This document shows positions 23,522-32,035 of a DNA stretch of 64,000 bases, piece by piece. How positions within the stretch are numbered: the first letter of the stretch is position 1; the number at the start of each line of letters is the position of its first letter. The notes beneath the pieces are model-generated. The model was given only the letters and a program-made list of their open reading frames with translations. It made no database searches and was not told the origin of the DNA. Source of the DNA: Mycobacterium sp. 1245111.1 (GTDB taxonomy: Bacteria; Actinomycetota; Actinomycetes; Mycobacteriales; Mycobacteriaceae). The position numbers and the translations under genes were made by a program. The stretch covers positions 1 to 64,000 of the forward strand of contig NZ_LZLV01000143.1 of NCBI RefSeq assembly GCF_001673405.1. Reading direction: 5' to 3'.

Positions 23522-24925
23522 GTGACCTCAACTCTGCAACGTCCACAAAGCCCGTTTGCCCACCTCGGAGAACAAGAGCGGGAAAAACTGGGCAAAGAAC
23601 TGGACGCGATTCACGACGAAGTGTTCGCCGACCTCGGCGACCGCGACCGCGCGTACATCAAGAAAGTCATCTCGGTGCAGCGGCAGATCGTGGTCGCCGG
23701 TCGCGTCCTGCTGTTGGGCTCGCGATCGAAGACGGCGTGGGTCCTCGGCACCGCATGTCTGGGCATGGCCAAGATCCTGGAGAACATGGAGATCGGCCAC
23801 AACGTCATGCACGGTCAGTGGGATTGGATGAACGATCCCGCAATTCACTCATCGGTCTGGGACTGGGACACCGCGTCGAGCGCCGAGTCATGGAAGCACT
23901 CACACAACTATATCCACCACACCTACACCAACATTCGCGGCAAGGACAAGGATCTCGGCTACGAGATCATGCGGATCGATCCCAACCAGGAATGGCACCC
24001 GAGGTACCTCGGTCAGCCGCTCTACAACGCGCTGCTCACGTTGCTGTTCGAGTGGGGCGTGGCGGTTCACGACATGGATATCGAGGCAATACGTGCCGGT
24101 GAAAAGCCATGGTCGGAGGTTCGCAAGGACCTGAAAGATATTGGCGTCAAGGCGCGTTCGCAGATCAAGAAGGACTATCTCGGCTGGCCGGTGATCAGTG
24201 CCGGGGCATTTGCCCTGGCCCAATTGGCATTGGGTGGGCGGCTCGAGCAGCCCGCGAAGTCCCGCATCGGGCGACGGCTACGCAGGATCTCGAGCGGGGG
24301 ACGGCTGGGCGCGACGGCGAACTTCCTCGACCGGGTCGCGCCGGGAGTGGAAAGTACGTTCTTGCGCACGCTGGGTGCCAACGCCCTCGCCAACGTCATC
24401 CGCAACGTATGGGCACACGCAATCATTTTCTGCGGACACTTTCCTGATCAGACTTACACATTCAGCGAGGAAGAGGTCGAGGGCGAGACGCGCTCGGAAT
24501 GGTACCTGCGCCAGCTGGTCGGCGCGGCCAACATTGACGGCAGCCCGCTCTTCCACGTGATCAGCGGCAACCTCGGTTACCAAGTCGAGCACCACCTGTA
24601 TCCGGACATGCCGTCCAGCCGGTACTCCGAGATCGCACCTAAGATCAAGGACATCTGTGAGCGGTATCAGCTGCCGTACAACAGCGGGCGGTTCTCCAAG
24701 CAGTGGTTCATGGTGCACCGCAGCATATTTCGGTTGGCATTCCCCGGCGGAAAGCCTCGGCCGAAGCCGGGCCCCTACCACTCCGAAGAGCGAGGCACTC
24801 CTCGCCACGAGGCCAGTGAGGCGAGCAGATTCCGCGATCGGCTACCGGCCGAAGACCCGGCGGCCGGTCCCGAGCACGAGAAGGGCGGTGTCGAGGTGCA
24901 ACCGCCCCCGCGCGGCGACGACTAA
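23522..24925 (+). CDS. desA3: stearoyl-CoA delta-9 desaturase DesA3-like
   Basis: 467-residue integral membrane di-iron desaturase that makes oleoyl-CoA from stearoyl-CoA. The His boxes are present: HNVMH (93-97), HSHNYIHH (126-133) and QVEHHLYPDMPS (near 356-367). GTG start at 23522 after GGAAGGAATC, directly behind its reductase, so one operon. It is about 40 residues longer than M. tuberculosis DesA3, through a Pro/Glu-rich C-terminal tail ending PPPRGDD. The M. tuberculosis protein carries a C-terminal Leu-Ala-Ala degradation signal; this one does not. The tail converges on the isocitrate lyase gene with a 4-base overlap. Confidence 0.9.
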   Translation: MTSTLQRPQSPFAHLGEQEREKLGKELDAIHDEVFADLGDRDRAYIKKVISVQRQIVVAGRVLLLGSRSKTAWVLGTACLGMAKILENMEIGHNVMHGQWDWMNDPAIHSSVWDWDTASSAESWKHSHNYIHHTYTNIRGKDKDLGYEIMRIDPNQEWHPRYLGQPLYNALLTLLFEWGVAVHDMDIEAIRAGEKPWSEVRKDLKDIGVKARSQIKKDYLGWPVISAGAFALAQLALGGRLEQPAKSRIGRRLRRISSGGRLGATANFLDRVAPGVESTFLRTLGANALANVIRNVWAHAIIFCGHFPDQTYTFSEEEVEGETRSEWYLRQLVGAANIDGSPLFHVISGNLGYQVEHHLYPDMPSSRYSEIAPKIKDICERYQLPYNSGRFSKQWFMVHRSIFRLAFPGGKPRPKPGPYHSEERGTPRHEASEASRFRDRLPAEDPAAGPEHEKGGVEVQPPPRGDD

Positions 24926-27234
24926 TCCTGCTTGGCAATCAGCCTTTTCAGCGCCGCGCGATCAGGCGAGAGGAGCTCGTCGATACGCTGCTGGTTGACG
25001 TCGGCGACGATGATCTCGCCGACTTCCTGGTACACGTTGCTGAAAATGCCGTGGGACTTCATCTTTTCGGTCTGATAGATGTTGTCCTCGGTCGGCGTCA
25101 CGTAGTACACGATCTCGGGCTTGAACCGGTGGATGAGCCACAGGTGAATGACGTCCATCAGCCGCTTCTGGCGCATCTTCTCGGCGAACGTGTTCTGGTC
25201 GCGCACCGTGAGGATGTTGCGTCCGTGCCGGTCCTTGATCGGGTCGACGACGACATTGGCCAGCGGCTCGTCGGCGTTGTCGCCGTAGATGCCGAGGTCG
25301 AGCACGTCTGACCCCGCTCGCCGCGGGCGCAGCCGCACCGACAGCGTTTCGCCGATCTTGTAGTGGTCCCCCCATAGCGCGAGCCATTCCTCGAGCAGCT
25401 TCTTCGGCACCTCGGTCTGGACGAGGTGCTGATGCTGGGTGGATCCCTCGCCCATCGCCTTGGTGGTCGCGGTTCGACCGGACGAGGCGGCCAGCGCAGC
25501 GTCGCTGCGTGGCCCGCCGACCAGGGTTTGCGGTGTGCGGTAAGGCGATTCGACGAGTCGCATCTTGCGTTGCAGGCGAGCCAGCGCGAGCATGCCTTCC
25601 TGGCGCAACGAGGTGGCGAACTCCTCGGAGGCCACGCCGTCGATCTGGTGGCCGCCGTAGGTGATGAAGTTGAAGACAAAACCCATCTTGCCGAGTTCTT
25701 CTGGGAATGCCCGCATCTCGTCGTCGCTCATGCCGGTGGTGTCCCAGTTGAACGACGGTGACAGGTTGTAGGCGAGCATCTGGTCGGGGAATTCGGCGTG
25801 GATCGCGTCGGCGAACTCGCGGGCGTCGACCAGATCCGCCGTCTTGGTCTCCATCCACAGCAGGTCGGCAAACGGTGCTGCGGCAAGGGATTTGGCGATC
25901 GCATAGGGGATGCCGCCGCGAATCTGGTAGTAACCTTCCGGCGTCTTGGCCAACTCGCAATCCCAGGACACGTTGACACCAAGTTCTTTTGCCTTCTGCT
26001 CAGCGGTGTAGAACGGCGCGCGCTGCGCGAACTTCCGCCAGTCGTCGGCGCTCATGTCGCCGGCATCGCCGTCGTTTGCGTTGAATTCGAGCAGTTCCGC
26101 GACGGCCTCGCCGTAGGTCATCAATCCCGCATCGACCTGCCAGGCGTCGACGAATTTCGACTCGATCTCGTCGAACACCGCGTCGATCGACTCCTGCGCG
26201 TGATCCGGCGATGCGGCCGCGTTCGTGATCAGCTCGACGATGCCGTTGCGCTGCAACCACGCGTCGGCCGCCGCGTACTGAGCCTCGGGCAGGGCGTACA
26301 GCAGATGCCCGTTGAGTTCTGTGAAACCCGCCTCGTAGAAGCGGCGAACCATCGCCAGGAAGCACGACTTGTACGACGGGATCTTGAGGTTCGTCGTGCC
26401 GAGCACGAACGGTTGGTCACGCTCATCGGCGCGGCTGTCGAGCAGGTTGGCGGCCTCCGCGTCGGTGCGGGCCACGATGATGCCGGGCACCCGCATGATG
26501 TCCAGCTGGAAGCGGGCAGTGTTGAGGCGCTTGATCTGCTCGTCGGACGGCACCAGGACCTTGCCGCCCTGGTGGCCACATTTCTTGGTGCCGGGTCGCT
26601 GGTCTTCGATGTGATACCCGGGCACGCCTGCTTCGACGAAGCGCTTGACCAGGTTGCGGACGTGCGGATCGCCGCCGTGCCCGGTGTCGGCGTCGGCGAT
26701 GATGAACGGCCGGTAGTCGACAGCCGGCGTCCGTTCGCGCTGCTCCTCGCTCATCCGCAGGCGCAGGTACTGCTGGTTGCGGTCGGCAGTCAACAGGGCG
26801 CGAACCAGGCCGGCCGCCTCGTCGGGCACCTGACTGAGCGGATAGCTGGCCAGGTCGGGGCCCGGATCTTCGCTGATCGAGCCTTTCGCCGAGGTGGCCC
26901 AACCGCCCAGGTAGATGCCCTCGATGCCCATCCGCTTCATCGTCACGGCCTGACCGGGCGAGTACGGGCCGAACGTGGTGATGCTCTTTTTCTGGGCGAA
27001 CAGTTCGCGCAGCCGCGGATAGAAGGCCTCGGCGGCTTCGCGGGCGACGATGTAGTCCGACGGGATGGTGCCGCGCTGCTCGACAACTTGGCGCGCGGAG
27101 TAGAGGCGGGTGATTCCGTCGAAGCGTGGGCTGTCCATATAGGCCTGCGTCGCGGCTACGTCGCTCTCGAACGCCCGTTGCGACTCCTGTTCGGACGGGT
27201 TCTGCGTCGCTGCATCCGCCTCGATCGTGCTCAT
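24922..27234 (-). CDS. aceA: isocitrate lyase 2 (long form)
   Basis: 770 residues from the ATG at 27234 (MSTIEADAATQNPSE), preferred over 27354 because the extra 40 residues are unlike the family and the ATG follows GAGACAAC. Glyoxylate-shunt enzyme cleaving isocitrate to succinate and glyoxylate, needed for growth on acetate and fatty acids, possibly also methylisocitrate lyase. Substrate and metal motifs: DADTGHGGDPH (181-191), catalytic KKCGHQGGK with C219, and YNLSPSFNWD. The C-terminal 170 residues correspond to the extra regulatory domain of ICL2. In M. tuberculosis H37Rv this gene is split (aceAa/aceAb); here it is intact. Divergent from hpx. Confidence 0.93.
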   Translation of the reverse strand: MSTIEADAATQNPSEQESQRAFESDVAATQAYMDSPRFDGITRLYSARQVVEQRGTIPSDYIVAREAAEAFYPRLRELFAQKKSITTFGPYSPGQAVTMKRMGIEGIYLGGWATSAKGSISEDPGPDLASYPLSQVPDEAAGLVRALLTADRNQQYLRLRMSEEQRERTPAVDYRPFIIADADTGHGGDPHVRNLVKRFVEAGVPGYHIEDQRPGTKKCGHQGGKVLVPSDEQIKRLNTARFQLDIMRVPGIIVARTDAEAANLLDSRADERDQPFVLGTTNLKIPSYKSCFLAMVRRFYEAGFTELNGHLLYALPEAQYAAADAWLQRNGIVELITNAAASPDHAQESIDAVFDEIESKFVDAWQVDAGLMTYGEAVAELLEFNANDGDAGDMSADDWRKFAQRAPFYTAEQKAKELGVNVSWDCELAKTPEGYYQIRGGIPYAIAKSLAAAPFADLLWMETKTADLVDAREFADAIHAEFPDQMLAYNLSPSFNWDTTGMSDDEMRAFPEELGKMGFVFNFITYGGHQIDGVASEEFATSLRQEGMLALARLQRKMRLVESPYRTPQTLVGGPRSDAALAASSGRTATTKAMGEGSTQHQHLVQTEVPKKLLEEWLALWGDHYKIGETLSVRLRPRRAGSDVLDLGIYGDNADEPLANVVVDPIKDRHGRNILTVRDQNTFAEKMRQKRLMDVIHLWLIHRFKPEIVYYVTPTEDNIYQTEKMKSHGIFSNVYQEVGEIIVADVNQQRIDELLSPDRAALKRLIAKQD

Positions 27235-27366
27235 GTTGTCTCCGCTCTCGAAATTTCTGCGTCCCCGATTTGCCTGATCGCCCGAGTCTATGGCGGCTGT
27301 GGACGACGACGTCCCCAAAATCGAATCTCTGTTGCGCTCGGTCGCAGCGGGCATACCGCGGACGAG

Positions 27367-27382
27367 CTGGGGTTAAACCCAG
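27367..27382. promoter_or_regulatory. palindrome between aceA and hpx
   Basis: CTGGGGTTAAACCCAG is symmetric at 14 of 16 positions, about 132 bases upstream of aceA and 135 bases upstream of the hydrolase gene. Either gene could be its target. No RamB-like site was recognised with certainty in this 282-base gap, which holds no gene. Confidence 0.4.
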
Positions 27383-27516
27383 GCCGCTTTTGCGGTACCG
27401 AAGTTTGGGTATCCCGGAAAAATGTCACCACGGTCATTTTTCGACACACATCGCGTAGTGCGCTCGGATAGGCTCTCCGGACGCGGCGGCGTTGCCGTGC
27501 AATTGAGGGGGGCGCA

Positions 27517-28467
27517 ATGAGTTCTTCGCGAACGGATGCCGCGTCGCATTCCCTGTCCGCGGCGTTGCCGCCGAGCCGCGCTGTGCAGGTGCGCTCTGCG
27601 GATGGAACTCGGCTGCACACCGAGGTATTCGGTCCCGAAGACGGCTATCCGATCGTTCTCGCACACGGCATCACCTGCGCCATCCGGGCGTGGTCATACC
27701 AGATCGCCGACCTGGCAAAGCATTACCGGGTGATCGCGTTCGACCATCGGGGGCACGGCCGCAGTGGGTCTCCGCGCCGCGGTGGTTACACCCTCAGCCA
27801 CCTGGCCGCCGATGTCGACGCGGTGCTCGATGCCACGCTGGCACCCGGGGAGCGGGCCGTCATCGCCGGGCATTCCATGGGCGGTATGGCAATTGCCGCC
27901 TGGTCCGATCACTACCGCCACAAGGTCGAGGCCCGTGCGGACGCGGTGGCTCTGATCAATACGACGACCGGTGACTTGCTGCGTGAGGTGCGACTGGTGC
28001 CGGTGCCGGCACCGTTTGCCGCGGTGCGGATTCTGGGTGGACGCGCGCTGATCAACATCTTCGGTTCGTTCGCGATGCCGCCCGGGTTGCAGCGGGCCAG
28101 TCGCGAGATGATCTCGATGCTGGCGGTAGGTGCCGACGCCGATCGCGCGGTCGCCTCACTGATCTTCGAGTTGTTCACGGCCACCGCGCCGGCCGGTCGC
28201 GGTGGCTGCGGCAAGGCTCTTGTCGAGGCGATGGGCCGCCGCCACATCGACCTCACCGGTCTGACGGTGCCGACGCTGGTCATCGGTAGTCAGCGCGACC
28301 GTCTGACGCCGCTGGTTCAGTCGCGGCGGATTGCCGCAGCGGCACCGAACCTGGTCGGCCTCGTCGAGCTGCCGGGCGGTCACTGCTCGATGCTGGAACG
28401 GCCCCTCGAGGTCAACCGGGAGCTGCGCGCGTTGGCCGAGTCAGTGACGCTCAGGCGCGCGCTGTAG
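27517..28467 (+). CDS. hpx: alpha/beta hydrolase, Hpx-like (Rv3171c homologue)
   Basis: 316-residue hydrolase. The oxyanion HG motif AHGIT, the RGHGRSG segment and nucleophile Ser in AGHSMGGM (near 130), Asp in GSQRDRLTP and His in GGHCSM form a full triad. M. tuberculosis Rv3171c, labelled a possible non-haem haloperoxidase, lies beside aofH as here; true haloperoxidase activity is not shown for the family. The ATG at 27517 follows GAGGGGGG. The stop abuts the stop of the convergent amine oxidase gene with no gap. Substrate unknown, probably an ester. Confidence 0.85.
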   Translation: MSSSRTDAASHSLSAALPPSRAVQVRSADGTRLHTEVFGPEDGYPIVLAHGITCAIRAWSYQIADLAKHYRVIAFDHRGHGRSGSPRRGGYTLSHLAADVDAVLDATLAPGERAVIAGHSMGGMAIAAWSDHYRHKVEARADAVALINTTTGDLLREVRLVPVPAPFAAVRILGGRALINIFGSFAMPPGLQRASREMISMLAVGADADRAVASLIFELFTATAPAGRGGCGKALVEAMGRRHIDLTGLTVPTLVIGSQRDRLTPLVQSRRIAAAAPNLVGLVELPGGHCSMLERPLEVNRELRALAESVTLRRAL

Positions 28468-29814
28468 CTATAGGCGCTTAGCGACCTCGCCCGCGGCCCG
28501 CTGCCCCGAGCGCACCGCGCCGTCGAGGAAGCCGGTCCATTCGTCGGCGGTCTCGGTGCCTGCCCAGTGGATCGGTCCGACCGGGCGGCGCAACATCGGG
28601 CCGAAGCGGGTCCACGAACCGGGCGGTACCGCGGCAGTCGGGCCGCCCGGCGCGAATTCCTCTGCGCCCCAACGATGGTCGACGTAGTCGATCGGCGTGA
28701 GTGCCTCGTCGCCGAAGATCGTCGCGAAGCATTCGAGCGCCCGCTCGCGGCGGGCTTCCGGTGGCAGCGCGTCGAAGCTGCGGGAGTCGACGAAGCCCAG
28801 CAGGATTCCGGGACCGCCGGGATCGGGGCTGACGTCAAACGTGATGAACACCGGTCCCTGATCGGACAACGATTCACCGGAGAATCCCTTGTCGCGCCAG
28901 AACGGGGTGGGGTAGGCGACATACGCCTTGCTGAGTCGGCCCTGCGGCCAATGCGCGGGGAGCTGCCGATGTTCGGTGGGCAGTGCCGGGTTGAACTCGA
29001 TGACGTTCCAATGTTCGGGCGGCACGGCGACCACGACGAATTTCGCTTTGGCCCGGCCCTTTTCGCTGGTGACCGTCACTCCGATGTCGTGGCAGTCGAT
29101 GCGTTGGACAGCGGCGCGCAGCACCACCCGATCGCCGAGTTCGGCCGCCGCGGCGTCGGCGATCTGCTGCGTCCCGGCCGCGAACCGGTCCTGCTGGGCG
29201 CCGTTCTCGACGTCGAGCATCCGGTCCAGCCCACCGGCGGCGCGGGCGTAGCGGGCGGCGTGCAGCATCGAGACGTCGTCGGGTTCGCAGCCCCAGGTCA
29301 CCCTGGCCATGATCGCCAGCAGGTCCCGGGTGGTGGCACCGGCCCGCACCGACCGTAGCCACTGGCCCAGCGACTGGCCGTCCAGTTTGGCGGCGCGCCG
29401 GGCGGTCCACGGCTCGGTCAGCGAAACGGATCGGGCGATGCGCTCGAATTGCCAACGCACACGGCCGAGATCGAGCAGACCGCCCAGCGACAACCGTGGA
29501 ATGGTGCCGCTGTACGACCGCACCGCGCCGCGCCAGCGGATCAGGTTGGCACCGTCGTCGTAGGTCGGAACGGTCGTGATACCGAGGTCAGCGGCCAATT
29601 TCAGGACCGCGTCCTGCGTCGGGCCGACGAAGGTGCCGCCCATGTCCACCGGGACACCGGCGATCTGGCCGGTGTAGGAGCGCCCGCCGACCCGATCGCG
29701 GCCCTCGAGCACCACCACCTCGTGTCCTCGTCGGGTCAGCTCCCGGGCTGCGGAAAGGCCGGCGAAACCGGCCCCCACCACAACGACGTCGGCGGTCCAG
29801 GTCGTATCAGGCAT
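28468..29814 (-). CDS. aofH: flavin monoamine oxidase, AofH-like (Rv3170 homologue)
   Basis: 448-residue FAD-dependent amine oxidase. The dinucleotide fold VVVVGAGFAGLSAARE is at the N-terminus, followed by LEGRDRVGGRSYTG and a C-terminal FAD loop GTETADEWTGFLDGAV. The substrate region is intact (WGCEPDDVSML, ILLGFVDSRSF). No Cys motif for covalent flavin is seen, as in polyamine or tryptophan oxidase-like members. It may deaminate an amine and release peroxide. It is tail to tail with hpx; same neighbours in M. tuberculosis. Divergent from the F420 oxidoreductase gene, with 99 bases between. Confidence 0.88.
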   Translation of the reverse strand: MPDTTWTADVVVVGAGFAGLSAARELTRRGHEVVVLEGRDRVGGRSYTGQIAGVPVDMGGTFVGPTQDAVLKLAADLGITTVPTYDDGANLIRWRGAVRSYSGTIPRLSLGGLLDLGRVRWQFERIARSVSLTEPWTARRAAKLDGQSLGQWLRSVRAGATTRDLLAIMARVTWGCEPDDVSMLHAARYARAAGGLDRMLDVENGAQQDRFAAGTQQIADAAAAELGDRVVLRAAVQRIDCHDIGVTVTSEKGRAKAKFVVVAVPPEHWNVIEFNPALPTEHRQLPAHWPQGRLSKAYVAYPTPFWRDKGFSGESLSDQGPVFITFDVSPDPGGPGILLGFVDSRSFDALPPEARRERALECFATIFGDEALTPIDYVDHRWGAEEFAPGGPTAAVPPGSWTRFGPMLRRPVGPIHWAGTETADEWTGFLDGAVRSGQRAAGEVAKRL

Positions 29815-29913
29815 GCCCTTCAGTCAACCCCATCGGCGCTGCGTAGTCTCAAAGTTTGATGGCCTCACTCCTCCGCGGGTGGTTTCACCACCCGCATCGT
29901 CGTAAGGCGGCCT

Positions 29914-30912
29914 CTGAAAGTCTTCACAGCTTTACACGGACTCACCGACGCTGCGCAGCGCGCTCGGGAGCTTCGCGACGCGGGAGCTAGTGGGGTCGCC
30001 ACGTTTGAGGGGCCGCACGATGTGTTCGCGCCGTTGACTCTGGCGGCAACCGTGCCCGGCCTCGACCTGATGACCAACGTGGCTATTGCGTTCCCGCGCA
30101 ACCCGATTCACCTGGCCCACCAGGCCAACGACCATCAGCTGCTAAGCTCCGGCCGTTTCATCCTCGGACTGGGCACCCAGGTCCGGGCGCAGATCGAAAA
30201 GCGCTTCGGCGCCGAGTTCGACAAGCCGGTGGCCCGGATGACCGAGCTCGTCGCGGCGCTGCGAGCGATCTTCGCGGCCTGGAATTCCGGGGTGCGGCTG
30301 GATTTCCGCGGCGACTTCTACCGGCACACCTTGATGACGCCGACGTTCAATCCGGGGCCGAATCCTTTTGGGCAGCCGCCGATTTACGTCGGCGCGCTCG
30401 GGCCTCGGCTGACCCGCGCCGTCGCACAACACGCCGACGGTCTGCTGGTGATGCCGTTCGGTTCCAAGCGTTTCCTGCACGAGCACACCATGCCGATCGT
30501 GCGCGAGGGGCTGGCGGCCTCGGGTCGGCCGGCGAACGACCTCACCGTGCTGCCCGAAATCATCGTCTCCTCCGGTGACAGCGACGCCGAAATCGAAGCG
30601 GCACATGCGCGGACACGCGCGCTGCTGGCGTTCTACGGATCGACGCCGGCGTATCGGCCGGTGCTGGCCGCCCACGGTTGGCAGGACCTGCAGCCCGAAC
30701 TGAACGCCCTGTCCAAGCAGGGCCGCTGGGAGGAGATGGGCGGACTGATCGACGACGAGATCCTGCACACCGTCGCCGCCTGTGGTACGCCCGCCGACGT
30801 CGCCCGGCACGTTCGGGACCGGGTCGGCGGTGTCGCCGACACCATCTGCCTCTACCAGGCCGCGCCGATCGGGTTGCACACCCTGGCGGCTATCATCGAC
30901 GAATTGCGTTAG
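29914..30912 (+). CDS. F420-dependent LLM-class oxidoreductase, apparent CTG start
   Basis: 332-residue luciferase-like TIM barrel oxidoreductase using coenzyme F420 (TIGR03617-like). Visible: LKVFTALHGLTDAAQRARE at the N-terminus, SSGRFILGLGTQVR, RMTELVAALRAIFAAW, PPIYVGALGPRLTR. The conserved N-terminus must begin before the GTG at 30022, because the residues upstream of it (DAGASGVATFEGPHD) continue the family fold. In that frame the first stop lies at 29857-29859, and there is no ATG, GTG or TTG before the KVFTALHG strand. A CTG at 29914, behind AAGGCGG, is therefore the likely start. The last four bases overlap the Rv3169-like gene on the other strand. Substrate unknown. Confidence 0.8.
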   Translation: MKVFTALHGLTDAAQRARELRDAGASGVATFEGPHDVFAPLTLAATVPGLDLMTNVAIAFPRNPIHLAHQANDHQLLSSGRFILGLGTQVRAQIEKRFGAEFDKPVARMTELVAALRAIFAAWNSGVRLDFRGDFYRHTLMTPTFNPGPNPFGQPPIYVGALGPRLTRAVAQHADGLLVMPFGSKRFLHEHTMPIVREGLAASGRPANDLTVLPEIIVSSGDSDAEIEAAHARTRALLAFYGSTPAYRPVLAAHGWQDLQPELNALSKQGRWEEMGGLIDDEILHTVAACGTPADVARHVRDRVGGVADTICLYQAAPIGLHTLAAIIDELR

Positions 30913-32033
30913 GGCGCAACCGTTAGCCAGTCTTTGAAGCCGGACGGGTCGTGGCGGCCCAGCGCGCCGTGCTCGTAGAGGCCCCAGCCCTCGACCGGAT
31001 CTCCATCGCCGTCGCGGCATACTGCGCGTCCGACGTGGTCGATGACGCCGAATCCCGATCGGCCGATGATCGCCGGGTCGTTCATGTCGTAGGTGAGCCG
31101 TTCGGTGAACTTCTCGCCCTTCCACATGCCGTGCAGCCAATCCGAGTCGCCGCCGTATCCGCCGCCGACGTGTATGGGCACCGGCAGTTTGGACTCGACG
31201 TCGAAATGCACGGGTGTGCCGTCGGGGGTGGTCGCGTCGATCGTGGCGCCGGTCGGGATGCGGGTGCCCGAGCGGTAGTAAATCTTCACCCGCGGCCAGC
31301 CCAGTTGTTCGACGCGCCCGTCACGCCACACCCGGGTGCAGTCGTTGAGCGAGCGGAACCCGTCGGGCGCCTCCTGGATGATCAACACGATCGCGAAGTC
31401 CTTGAAGGCGATCGGCACGTACAGCCACCACATGCCCTCGAACGGCGGATCGGCGGGCCGGCCCGCCGGCTCGGGCTCCCCGATCGGCCGGATACCCCAG
31501 GACCGGTCGCGACTGCCGATCCAGGTAGCGGGGTCGACGGGAATCTCCTTGCCGTCCACCACGATTCGTCCGCTCCAGCTGCCGAGTTGGGCGAATCGCT
31601 GCGCGTCCAGCGTCACCCGATTTCCGGAGCGCATCAGGTGCGGCTGCTCCTGGACAACGTCGAACAGGCCCTCCCAGGTGAGATCGGCTGCAATGCCCTC
31701 GGTTTCGTCGAGGGTGATGCGGAGCTTGTGCAGCGGATCGATGACCTCGACGCGGTAGCCGTTGACGTGCTGGTTCAGCCGGTCCTGGTCGATGGCGTCG
31801 GACAGATGCACCGCGGTCTGTGTGTCGCCGCGCCGGATGAGCAGAAATGCATCCTTCACGCCGAGGTTGGGGTAATAGCCGATGCCGCTGATGACAAAGA
31901 TGTCACCGGTGCGGTCGTGGGCGTTGAAGTAGGAGCGGTCATAGAAGTTGCGGTCCGAGGAACCCGGCCACGCGATCGGCTGGGGGACTTGGTGTACCGG
32001 AAACTCGTCGAGCGGACCTAGTGATTGGGGCAT
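30909..32033 (-). CDS. Rv3169-like conserved protein
   Basis: 374 residues from the ATG at 32033, with an AGAGGAGT site just upstream. The length equals that of Rv3169. It is beta-rich with many Trp and Gly, and no catalytic motif or membrane segment that I recognise; families of this type are sometimes labelled hydroxyneurosporene synthase-like, but I cannot confirm that. Two bases separate the stop of the phosphotransferase gene from this ATG, so the two are translated together. In M. tuberculosis the same pair stands divergent from Rv3167c. Function unknown. Confidence 0.8.
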   Translation of the reverse strand: MPQSLGPLDEFPVHQVPQPIAWPGSSDRNFYDRSYFNAHDRTGDIFVISGIGYYPNLGVKDAFLLIRRGDTQTAVHLSDAIDQDRLNQHVNGYRVEVIDPLHKLRITLDETEGIAADLTWEGLFDVVQEQPHLMRSGNRVTLDAQRFAQLGSWSGRIVVDGKEIPVDPATWIGSRDRSWGIRPIGEPEPAGRPADPPFEGMWWLYVPIAFKDFAIVLIIQEAPDGFRSLNDCTRVWRDGRVEQLGWPRVKIYYRSGTRIPTGATIDATTPDGTPVHFDVESKLPVPIHVGGGYGGDSDWLHGMWKGEKFTERLTYDMNDPAIIGRSGFGVIDHVGRAVCRDGDGDPVEGWGLYEHGALGRHDPSGFKDWLTVAP

Positions 32034-32035
32034 TG

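Noticed and set aside
25798..27471. 557-residue open frame on the plus strand across isocitrate lyase
   Set aside because: It is antisense to a well-conserved enzyme and matches no family; long antisense frames are common in GC-rich codons.
27235..27516. RamB box before aceA
   Set aside because: AAGTTTGGG at about 27400 only loosely resembles the glyoxylate-shunt regulator motif and is on the hpx side.
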